This document shows, one piece after another, positions 12,445 through 18,800 of a stretch of 18,800 nt of DNA. Below the pieces are notes generated by a model that did no database searches, was not told the origin of the DNA, and saw only the letters and a program-made list of their open reading frames with translations. A program made the position numbers and the translations under genes. This stretch comes from Jaaginema sp046541115 (GTDB lineage Bacteria; Cyanobacteriota; Cyanobacteriia; Cyanobacteriales; Spirulinaceae), in assembly GCA_046541115.1 (NCBI GenBank), contig JBKHDX010000080.1, positions 1 through 18,800 of the forward strand, in the 5' to 3' direction. The stretch's first letter is position 1. The number at the start of each line of letters is the position of its first letter.

Positions 12445-15087
12445 TTAGTGGAAAAACTCTCCTTGCAAAGTAAATCCTGCCCAGTAATAAGGCGATCGCC
12501 ACTGAGGATTTTCCCAAAGGGCAATTTGCGCCGATCGCAACGCTTGGGCCGGAGATTGATTTTCCTGCATCATGTAACGATAAAATTCCTTCATTAACTC
12601 GGATGTCCCCTCATCGTCCACATTCCACAAACTGACCACCACGCGGGAGGCACCCGCATACATAAAACCCCGCGTTAAGCCGATAATGCCTTCCCCGCGT
12701 ACCTGTTCCCCTAATCCGGTTTGACAAGCGCTCAACACCACTAAATCGGCGGGTAAATCGAGGTTAAACAATTCGTGCATTCGCAAAAAGCCGTTTTGCA
12801 CTTTGCCTTCAGGGGTAATGAGACTAAAAACTAAACCCGACAGTTCGGGGTTTTGGCTGTTCGCGAGGCCGTGGGTGGCAAAATGCAACAGGCGGTATTG
12901 GCTGAGGTCTTGGCTAGTCGCGAGGTTGCGGTTGGCTTCAAAACCAAACGCTTGGGTATTGTCGCGGCCTGCGGTTAATGCGAGGATGGCTTCGGCTTCG
13001 GTGCGGGTGTAGGGCAAACGGGCTAAGGTAATTCCGGACGATCTCGCGGATTCTGCAAGTTCGATGGGGAGGGAGTTTTGAATGATCGTAGATTTGGAGA
13101 TGCGGTTATCTTCGGTGTTGAAAACCGGATCGGCAAAAATGGCAATTTCTCGGCGATTTTGGGGTTTTTCTACGGGATTGCGCCGCATAAAGGCAAGAGT
13201 AGAAGCGGAAGGTAGAGTGACGATTTCATGATTCACAATAATCGGAATTGGCTCGCCTTCGGGGGTGGTTTCGAGGCTGAGGGCGGCAAAGGGCAGATAT
13301 TGTAAGATATCGTTGCCGACGATCAGCAGGCGTTTGTTTTGCAGTTGGTCGGCGACAGGCTGCAACAGCTTTTGGCTAATTTGGTTTTGCAGTTCGGTAA
13401 CTTTTTGGGTGCGCCGCCGTTGGATGGGAGAAGTTAGTAGCGATCGCCACTCTCTCACATCGGCTTCAATCTCAGCGCGGCCGGGGAGTTCGTAGCTGGC
13501 CATGCCGTCGGGAGTAACGGCCCAGAGGTAGCTGCGATCGCGCCCGACAAAATATTCCAGTAACAGGGTGTCTTCGTCTACAACTTCGCTTTGAATGGCA
13601 TCCAGGCTGAGGGGTTGGGGTTGGGTAAGGGCGGCGTAACGGGGACTGGTGGCGCGAATTTCTGCCTGTAACTGGCGATATTCTTGCAACAGGTCTTCGA
13701 TCTCCTGCTCAATGATTTCGGCTTGTTCTGGGGCAGCTTTGAGGCGACGTTCTTCCATAGCGCTGAGTTGCCGCGTCAGTTGCTGTTCTTTTTGCAACAG
13801 TTGAGGATCGACTCCTTGGCGAATGTCGGCGTTGGCTTCTTGCAAAACTTCGAGGAGGGTGCGGGCCCGGGCTTGTTCGCTGATTTCGAGGGCGCGGCGA
13901 CTGTAGCCTCCTTGGGGGTTTTGGGAGTGACGCTGCATTAGCAAGTCGATGTAAAATTCATAGTAATCTTGCTTGGATGCAAAAAAAGAAGACCGCAAAT
14001 CCGCTTGGTTAATATTAGTGCGGAGGTCTTCGATCAGGGCGATCGCCCTTTCGATTTCTTGTTGGGCTGTGTCGAGATTGCCTTGTTCTCGCTGTACTTG
14101 AGCGATCCGGTAGCGGGTGAGGGCAACTCCGGCGCGATCGCCTATATCTTGCCGCAGGGGTAGGGCTTGGTTGTAGTAATCTAGAGCTTGGTCATTATTA
14201 CCTAAATTCGCCGCTACATAGCCTAAATTGGTCAAAGAACGAGCCAATCCCGCGCGATCGCCCCTTTTTTCCCATAAAGGTAAGGCTTGATTGTAATATT
14301 TCTGCGCTTCTGTCCAGTTTTCCTGTTGAGCGTAGACAAAGCCAATATTGTTAAGGGTGGCCGCTTCCCCTTCGATGTGGTCTTGTTTTTGCCAAGTTGC
14401 CAAAGCTTGACTGTAGTAATTCAGCGCTTGGTCGTAATCTTCTAAGTCCGAGTAAGCCCGACCGACATTATTATAAGCAGCCGCAATATTATTAGGATTT
14501 CCGGCATTTGTGACTAAATCTAGAGATTTTTGATAGCGATCGAGAGCTAACTCGTTGTCCCCCAGATCGGCATAAACCAAGCCGATATTATTGAGAGTTG
14601 CCGCTTCTCCAGTGGTAAACTCGACTTTTTGCCACAGGGCGATCGCCTCTTGGTAGAAATCCAGGGCTTGTTGATATTCCCCCCAAGCCGCGTTAATTTG
14701 TCCTAAAGACATCAGGGTACTCGCGATCGCGTGGTCTTGTTCCGTTTGGCGATAAATCGTTAAAACTTCCTGATAATAAGCGGCGGCGGGTTCAAAGTCC
14801 TTTAAGTTAGCATGAACCAGGGCCAGCCAATATAGGCTCAAAGCTTCTTGTTCGGTGTTGTTACTTTCCCGGGCCAGTTGTAACGATTCTTGCCAAGCCG
14901 CGATCGCATTCTGCCAAGCAGTCGCCGTCCCTTCTTGATAGTGCTGCATTCCGGTTTGAAAGGCGGTCGCACTACTCACGGTTTCTTCGGTTTGAGCGAG
15001 AATCGGCTCGATCTGCCCTGGGAACATCCCCACCCCTAGCCACAATCCCCCCAGCATCAGAGCTTGCATCATTGATTGAGTAACCAT
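12445..15087 (-). CDS. Secreted TPR-CHAT domain protein
   Basis: An 880-residue protein. Residues 1-31 resemble a signal peptide (ALMLGGLWLGVGMF, cleavage near ILA-QTEE), although the N-terminus lacks basic residues. Residues about 45-350 hold seven to eight TPR units of about 40 residues (for example ATLNNIGLVYADLGDNELALDRY), with GD and EYQQALDFY landmarks. A long helical, Glu/Gln-rich coiled coil follows (about 390-480), then a CHAT caspase-like domain (about 560-880) with catalytic His739 in HFATHG and Cys788 in LSACQTG, and the closing WNVDDEGT and YYWAGF motifs. Both dyad residues are present, so protease activity is possible. CHAT-TPR proteins act in caspase-like signalling, in cyanobacteria including HetF. 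Here export suggests an envelope role, which is inference. It is divergent from the FecR-like gene. Confidence 0.93.
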   Translation of the reverse strand: MVTQSMMQALMLGGLWLGVGMFPGQIEPILAQTEETVSSATAFQTGMQHYQEGTATAWQNAIAAWQESLQLARESNNTEQEALSLYWLALVHANLKDFEPAAAYYQEVLTIYRQTEQDHAIASTLMSLGQINAAWGEYQQALDFYQEAIALWQKVEFTTGEAATLNNIGLVYADLGDNELALDRYQKSLDLVTNAGNPNNIAAAYNNVGRAYSDLEDYDQALNYYSQALATWQKQDHIEGEAATLNNIGFVYAQQENWTEAQKYYNQALPLWEKRGDRAGLARSLTNLGYVAANLGNNDQALDYYNQALPLRQDIGDRAGVALTRYRIAQVQREQGNLDTAQQEIERAIALIEDLRTNINQADLRSSFFASKQDYYEFYIDLLMQRHSQNPQGGYSRRALEISEQARARTLLEVLQEANADIRQGVDPQLLQKEQQLTRQLSAMEERRLKAAPEQAEIIEQEIEDLLQEYRQLQAEIRATSPRYAALTQPQPLSLDAIQSEVVDEDTLLLEYFVGRDRSYLWAVTPDGMASYELPGRAEIEADVREWRSLLTSPIQRRRTQKVTELQNQISQKLLQPVADQLQNKRLLIVGNDILQYLPFAALSLETTPEGEPIPIIVNHEIVTLPSASTLAFMRRNPVEKPQNRREIAIFADPVFNTEDNRISKSTIIQNSLPIELAESARSSGITLARLPYTRTEAEAILALTAGRDNTQAFGFEANRNLATSQDLSQYRLLHFATHGLANSQNPELSGLVFSLITPEGKVQNGFLRMHELFNLDLPADLVVLSACQTGLGEQVRGEGIIGLTRGFMYAGASRVVVSLWNVDDEGTSELMKEFYRYMMQENQSPAQALRSAQIALWENPQWRSPYYWAGFTLQGEFFH

Positions 15088-15255
15088 TTTAATTTATTGC
15101 ATGAACATCAACGCGATCGCGAACTTTTCCCAAAACCCCTGACGAAAAAATCCGGTTAATTCTCCCGCCATCCGAAACTGAAACAAGAGCCGCTTCGTCT
15201 AAATTTGACAATACCCTGCACAATAGAAAACCCGTAGTCTTATCTTATATTTCCG

Positions 15256-15996
15256 ATGAAAAAACGTCCTTTTCGCCGTATCTGCTTTGGCTGGTTAAGT
15301 GGGTTCTACATTGCCCTGACTTTAGGGATTCCCCCCTTACCCGCCATGGCTCAAATCAGTCAAGCCACCATCAGCGAAATTATCGGCGGTACAGAAGTTT
15401 ACATCGAAGCCCAACAAGCCCAAGTCAACGACACGGCCAACTTCCAAGAGGTCGTCCGCACCGAAGCCCCCACCCGCGCTGGCCTGAGATTTAATAATGG
15501 GGCCGCCGGACGTTTAGGCCCGAATGCCTCGGTTATTGTTGGTCAATGCGTCGAAGTCGAACAAGGTCAATTCTTGGTGAGCGGCCCCGCGAATGGTTGT
15601 GTTTCGGGGTTTGATATTGGCGTACAAGGCACGATTTACGTCGTCGATGCCAATGACCCCAACCCTAACGTTCTCGGACGCATTCTGGCGCTAGAAAGCA
15701 GCGTACAGCTTAACAAACGTAGCACTGACCCCAACGAAACAACTGTTCCCACCGCTTTGAATCAAGGTCAAAAAGTGGCGATTTTAGCCAACGGCGAACT
15801 CGGCCCCGTCGAAGCGATTCCGGCTGAAGAATTTGCCGACATTCTCACCGGGCCTTTGTTCCAAGACTTTAACGAACCCGTCCCCAACCAAAGCGAACTC
15901 AGAGCGGTTTGTCTGGACTTATATGCGCCCGAATACCAATGTTCGGCAGCAGGCGTACCTCAACTTCGTTCTCAGCCGATTCGCGGTTTATGGTAA
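15256..15996 (+). CDS. Secreted FecR-like domain protein
   Basis: A 246-residue exported protein with a clear signal peptide (basic MKKRPFRR, hydrophobic core, cleavage after AMA at residue 32). The mature part reads like a FecR domain: EVYIEAQQAQVNDTANFQEV, then APTRAGLRFNNGAAGRLGPNASV, a strand-rich stretch typical of FecR beta-helical folds. Four cysteines pair naturally as Cys98/Cys115 and Cys219/Cys229, suggesting two disulfides in the periplasm or outside. There is no cytoplasmic sigma or anti-sigma domain and no membrane helix after the signal peptide, so it is not a classical FecR regulator. It is divergent from the CHAT gene by 168 bases and precedes exbB. Such FecR-CHAT pairings are common in cyanobacteria as I recall. 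Function unknown. Confidence 0.75.
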   Translation: MKKRPFRRICFGWLSGFYIALTLGIPPLPAMAQISQATISEIIGGTEVYIEAQQAQVNDTANFQEVVRTEAPTRAGLRFNNGAAGRLGPNASVIVGQCVEVEQGQFLVSGPANGCVSGFDIGVQGTIYVVDANDPNPNVLGRILALESSVQLNKRSTDPNETTVPTALNQGQKVAILANGELGPVEAIPAEEFADILTGPLFQDFNEPVPNQSELRAVCLDLYAPEYQCSAAGVPQLRSQPIRGLW

Positions 15997-16147
15997 TTGA
16001 TTTGTTATTGGTTATTGGGTGGCGAAACCCCGTCCCTACAAGCCGATTACTGAAAAGCCGACTGCCCAAAACACTGATAACTGATTACTGAAAAGCCCAC
16101 TGCCCCAAAAACTGATGACTGATTACTGATGACTGATAACTGAAAAT
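15997..16147. repeat. Composite repeat block between the FecR-like gene and exbB
   Basis: TTGTTATTGGTTATTGG units, a segment GGCGAAACCCCGTCCCTACA seen widely in cyanobacterial intergenic DNA, then AGCCGATTACTGAAAAGCCGACTGCCCAAAACACTG and several ACTGAT(A/G) and TTACTGA units. The block fills the whole gap and ends two bases before the exbB start codon, so the exbB leader is repeat sequence with no Shine-Dalgarno motif. Confidence 0.85.
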
Positions 16148-16825
16148 ATGTTGCGTTTATACGATTTCTTCCGCGATGGCGGCCCGGTGATGTGGCCGCT
16201 GCTGTTGCTGTCGGTGTTTACCCTGACGGTGACATTGGAACGCGGTTGGTTTTGGTTGCGGTTGCTATCCCAAGAAGACCGGGTGACGCGGGAGGTTTTA
16301 ATCGCGGCCCGGGAGGATTTGACTAAAGCGGCGAATATTGCCCAACAAGCCCAGTATTTACCCATTGGTCGCTTTTTACTTGCGCCGCTACAACTGCGTC
16401 ATCCTTCCCCCGAAACGTTCCGCTTGGCCATGGAAGCGGCGGGGGATAAGGAGTTTGTGCAAATGCGAAAAGGGGATAAGTTTTTAGAAACGGTGGTGGC
16501 GGTTGCGCCGCTTTTGGGGTTGTTGGGGACGGTAACGGGGTTGATTGGCACCTTTAATAATCTCAATATTGGCGGTGGGTCGAGTCCGGTAGAAGCGTCT
16601 CAAGCGGCAGCCGGGATTGGGGAGGCTTTGATTACCACAGCGACCGGTATGATTGTGGCGATTTTGGCGTTGTTGATTTTTCGGATTATGGTGACGTTGC
16701 AAGGGCAACAAATGGATTATTTTTCGGAAGTGGGCAGCGAGTTAGAATTGATTTATCGTCAGTTTTGGTACGAACCAATGCGAGAATCATCATTTTCTGC
16801 GACTCCAACTCCCAAAGAAGAATAG
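16148..16825 (+). CDS. exbB: ExbB/TolQ/MotA family proton-channel protein
   Basis: A 225-residue inner-membrane protein of the ExbB/TolQ/MotA family, which with ExbD forms a proton-driven motor. The first helix is at about 15-38 (MWPLLLLSVFTLTVTLERGWF). The paired helices are at about 113-138 (ETVVAVAPLLGLLGTVTGLIGTF) and 160-188 (ALITTATGMIVAILALLIFRI), with the family motif GLLGTVxGxIxxF. The ATG at 16148 is abutted by repeat sequence. It is followed after 17 bases by exbD. The usual partners TonB or TolA are not in the window. Confidence 0.92.
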   Translation: MLRLYDFFRDGGPVMWPLLLLSVFTLTVTLERGWFWLRLLSQEDRVTREVLIAAREDLTKAANIAQQAQYLPIGRFLLAPLQLRHPSPETFRLAMEAAGDKEFVQMRKGDKFLETVVAVAPLLGLLGTVTGLIGTFNNLNIGGGSSPVEASQAAAGIGEALITTATGMIVAILALLIFRIMVTLQGQQMDYFSEVGSELELIYRQFWYEPMRESSFSATPTPKEE

Positions 16826-16842
16826 GTTTTGAGGGCTAAGTG

Positions 16843-17247
16843 ATGCGTTTTAAAACTCGCCGTTCTGGGGCTTTACCGCAAGTAAATTTAGTGCCGATGT
16901 TGGATGTGTTGATGTCGGTGTTGACGTTTTTTATTATCAGCGCGATCGCACTCACCGATCGACGTTTAGGCAATATCGAAATTCCGGGGGCTGCGGGGGA
17001 TTTACCTTTGGAAAATACTGTAGCATTAACAATCGGTTTGAATGAAACTGGCGAAATTTTAAGTAATAATCAGATTATTACCGAAACGGAACTGGCGACG
17101 CTGATGCAAGCCTATTTACAAGATAATCCCGACGGTACGATTGTTTTAAAAGCAGACCGAGATTTGGCTTATACAGAAGTGTCTCAACTGTTGAAAAAAA
17201 TGGGCAAAATTGGGGGCGATCGCGTTTCTTTAGCAGTACAAAAATAG
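16843..17247 (+). CDS. exbD: ExbD/TolR family protein
   Basis: A 134-residue partner of ExbB with one N-terminal membrane helix (about 20-40; LVPMLDVLMSVLTFFIISAIA, with the conserved Asp in LDVLM that carries protons) and a periplasmic domain ending in VLKADRDLAYTEVSQLLKKMGKIGGDRVSLAV, the typical ExbD/TolR closing pattern. ATG 16843 is preferred over GTG 16840 because GAGGG (16831-16835) then has proper spacing. It forms an operon with exbB. Weak inverted repeats (CTTTAA 17264-17269 / TTAAAG 17276-17281) lie after the stop and may help terminate. Confidence 0.92.
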   Translation: MRFKTRRSGALPQVNLVPMLDVLMSVLTFFIISAIALTDRRLGNIEIPGAAGDLPLENTVALTIGLNETGEILSNNQIITETELATLMQAYLQDNPDGTIVLKADRDLAYTEVSQLLKKMGKIGGDRVSLAVQK

Positions 17248-17316
17248 TAAAAGGTCTTCAGGGCTTTAAAATGAGTTAAAGGCTTCAGCTTTTAAGGGAT
17301 TTCAGCCGTCTTTGAG

Positions 17317-17345
17317 TTGACAGCATTCCCAACAATGTTTACATT
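17317..17345 (+). promoter_or_regulatory. Probable promoter of the PTPS-like/SDR operon
   Basis: TTGACA (17317-17322), 17 bases, TACATT (17340-17345). The -35 box is perfect and the -10 box matches at four of six positions. The predicted leader is about 73 bases. Confidence 0.45.
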
Positions 17346-17424
17346 AAATCATATTACCCGGAATGGCGGGAAAAATATTGATGGAATCATCCCCAGTTTT
17401 TGATAAAGCAAAATTCTGATTTCA

Positions 17425-17928
17425 ATGAATAAACGATTAACTAAAATTGAACTCGCCAAGCAGAGAATGAGCTTTGCTGCGGGACATTTTACCATATTTT
17501 CCGAGAGCGATCGCGAGAATTTACACGGTCATAATTATGCAGTTTTTGTAATGTTTGAAGCCGAAGTGGGCGATAACGGCATGACCGCCGATTATAATGT
17601 TTATAAAAACGCAGTAATGGATTGTTGTCAATGGCTTGATGAGGTCGTATTACTACCCACAGAAAGCCCTTATTTAGAAATTGAAGAAACCGAAACTCAT
17701 GTTTATGCTTACTTCAACAAGCGTACTGAAAAAATGCAATTTCTGAAGCGAGATGTTAAATTATTACCTGTACGGAATATTACAGTAGAAGAATTGTCTT
17801 ATTGGTTTCTGAATAAATTAATACCAATGGCCAAAGACAGTCAAGAACATCCGATTCATAGTATCGAAGTTAAAATCTTTTCCGGTCAAGGTCAATCTGG
17901 AAGTAGTACCTGGAGTAAAAACCCATGA
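17425..17928 (+). CDS. 6-pyruvoyltetrahydropterin synthase (PTPS/QueD)-like protein with altered active site
   Basis: A 167-residue protein of the PTPS/QueD fold. The zinc ligands are intact: His21 (FAAGH), His34 and His36 (LHGHNY). The region VEELSYWFLNKL (121-132) matches the family's helix. Three functional positions differ: the catalytic Cys four residues before the HGH motif is Arg30 (E. coli QueD Cys27), the Asp-His pair is Asp72-Glu73, and the pterin-anchoring Glu near the C-terminus is not seen in KIFSGQG. GHFTIFS...ENLHGHNY looks like a conserved PTPS subfamily. The ATG is at 17425 with no clear ribosome-binding site. The next gene overlaps by ATGA (17925-17928), so the pair is probably co-translated. 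Canonical 7-deazaguanine (QueD) function is doubtful; a different pterin reaction is possible. Confidence 0.8.
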   Translation: MNKRLTKIELAKQRMSFAAGHFTIFSESDRENLHGHNYAVFVMFEAEVGDNGMTADYNVYKNAVMDCCQWLDEVVLLPTESPYLEIEETETHVYAYFNKRTEKMQFLKRDVKLLPVRNITVEELSYWFLNKLIPMAKDSQEHPIHSIEVKIFSGQGQSGSSTWSKNP

Positions 17929-18632
17929 GTCAGAATTATTTAATCATTACCGGTGGTAGTCGCGGTATTGGTTTAGAAACGGCTAAACTGTTTAGTCAAA
18001 ATAACTATAAAGCCTTTAATTTATCCCGTAAACCCTGCCCCGAAGATAGTGTCACTTCGATTGCAGTAAATCTGGCACAACCGGATTTTGCCGAAGATAT
18101 TAAAACTCAACTGATTCCCAAAATTAAAGATGCAGACAAAATTGTTTTAGTCCACAACGCGGCCCAACTTAAAAAGGATACCGTCGAAAATATTGAAGCG
18201 GATAGTTTGCGGAATGTTATGGAAATTGGGGTAGTTGCACCCACCATTTTAAATCGCTTATTGCTGCCCTATATGCCCCCTAAATCGTCAATTATTTATG
18301 TGGGTTCAACTCTTTCTGAGAAAGCTGTAGCCGGGGCATTTAGTTATGTGGTTTCTAAGCATACCACTATTGGTTTAATGCGGGCAACTTGCCAAGATTT
18401 GATGGAAAGCCAGATTTATACGGCTTGTGTGTGTCCTGGTTTTACCGACACTCCTATGCTGAGAGATCACCTCAATAATGATGAGGAAATCATCGAACAA
18501 ATTAAGGGGATGAATGCTCAAAATCGCTTGATTCATCCGGCAGAAATTGCAGAAACGATTTATTTTGCAGCGACGAATCCGGTAATGAATGGGGCGATTT
18601 TACACGCGAATATGGGACAAAAAGAGCGTTAG
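17925..18632 (+). CDS. Short-chain dehydrogenase/reductase, sepiapterin-reductase-like by context
   Basis: A 235-residue Rossmann-fold NAD(P)H enzyme. The nucleotide motif is TGGSRGIG (9-16), HNAA (77-80) and the catalytic set Ser128 (YVGS), Tyr141 and Lys145 (SYVVSK). NLSRKP after the second strand favours NADPH. CPGFTDTPM is the usual loop. It overlaps the PTPS-like gene by four bases. Sepiapterin reductase is an SDR that works right after PTPS in biopterin synthesis, so a pterin reductase is the best guess, but the sequence alone does not show substrate specificity. It is the last gene in the window. Confidence 0.85.
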   Translation: MSQNYLIITGGSRGIGLETAKLFSQNNYKAFNLSRKPCPEDSVTSIAVNLAQPDFAEDIKTQLIPKIKDADKIVLVHNAAQLKKDTVENIEADSLRNVMEIGVVAPTILNRLLLPYMPPKSSIIYVGSTLSEKAVAGAFSYVVSKHTTIGLMRATCQDLMESQIYTACVCPGFTDTPMLRDHLNNDEEIIEQIKGMNAQNRLIHPAEIAETIYFAATNPVMNGAILHANMGQKER

Positions 18633-18800
18633 TTTTTGGTCATTAGTCATTAGTCATTGGTCATTTGTTGTTTGTAGTAGGGTGGGCAATGCCCACCATC
18701 CCTAGTATTAAGCTTTGGCGTTATACTTCGTTCTATCAAATTGGTTCACTTGGCCACATTATTAAGACGGTGCGTTACACTTCGTTAACACACTCTAGTG
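18633..18800. repeat. Repeat-rich tail: TTGGTCA units, a GC palindrome and a GTGCGTTA stem
   Basis: TTGGTCA and TTAGTCA units at 18636-18665, then the palindrome GGTGGGCA-A-TGCCCACC at 18681-18697 inside longer arms AGGG...CCCT, and an imperfect stem GTGCGTTA (18770-18777) / TTAACACAC (18785-18793) near the end. The last two motifs are familiar as dispersed cyanobacterial repeats. They may also end transcription of the SDR gene. No coding frame is seen. Confidence 0.7.

Noticed and set aside
12803..14163. Open frames antisense to the CHAT gene
   Set aside because: Low-complexity mirror translations of the TPR and CHAT code; no independent support.
12445..15087. TPR-CHAT as part of a CRISPR type III-E (Craspase) system
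   Set aside because: No cas7-11, crRNA array or other cas genes in the window; the signal peptide points to export.

Overview
The window comes from a cyanobacterial chromosome, probably a filamentous species. About thirty copies of the HIP1 octamer GCGATCGC are spread through genes and gaps. The intergenic gaps carry the short heptamer-type tandem repeats typical of filamentous cyanobacteria (TTGGTTAT, TTGGTCA and ACTGATG types). The gene set is also cyanobacterial: a short-MrpA form of the Mrp antiporter in the order CDEFGAB, a secreted CHAT-TPR protein beside a FecR-like protein, SpoIID/LytB without sporulation genes, and RNase Z. The genus cannot be fixed from the sequence alone.

Layout. 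Bases 1-1110 hold a repeat block, panD (minus), the 3' half of a broken esterase (plus) and a degenerate IS200/IS605-like end. Bases 1105-5135 are a seven-gene Mrp operon on the minus strand. Six of the seven genes are joined by 4-base ATGA/GTGA overlaps; the last, mrpB, is separated by a repeat block. Bases 5136-6419 are a sparse stretch with three small unrecognised genes, one of only 50 residues. Then follow a secreted SpoIID/LytB-domain protein (minus), rnz (plus) and a small membrane protein (minus). Bases 9078-9780 carry no convincing gene but hold a 76-base imperfect palindrome, a second IS200/IS605-like end with a large nested hairpin, and a 15-base perfect inverted repeat beyond the end of dxs. 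dxs (minus) follows. After it come a ZntR/CadR-like MerR regulator with a visible operator, an 880-residue TPR-CHAT protein (both minus), a divergent FecR-like secreted protein, exbB and exbD (plus), and finally a PTPS-like/SDR pair (plus) overlapping by 4 bases.

How the genes may work together. The Mrp genes encode one membrane complex. CHAT-TPR, FecR-like protein, ExbB and ExbD form an envelope-facing neighbourhood: a probable exported protease-like protein, an exported domain protein and a proton-driven motor. No TonB or outer-membrane receptor lies in the window. The PTPS-like and SDR genes are probably co-translated and suggest pterin chemistry, but the PTPS-like protein lacks residues used for catalysis in the known family. 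The other genes (panD, rnz, dxs) are ordinary housekeeping genes.

I saw no tRNA, rRNA, CRISPR array, intact transposase gene, phage gene or replication origin. The least explained elements are the two IS-end relics, the 9235-9310 palindrome, the small genes at 5496-6390, the PTPS-like/SDR pair and the CHAT/FecR/ExbBD neighbourhood.
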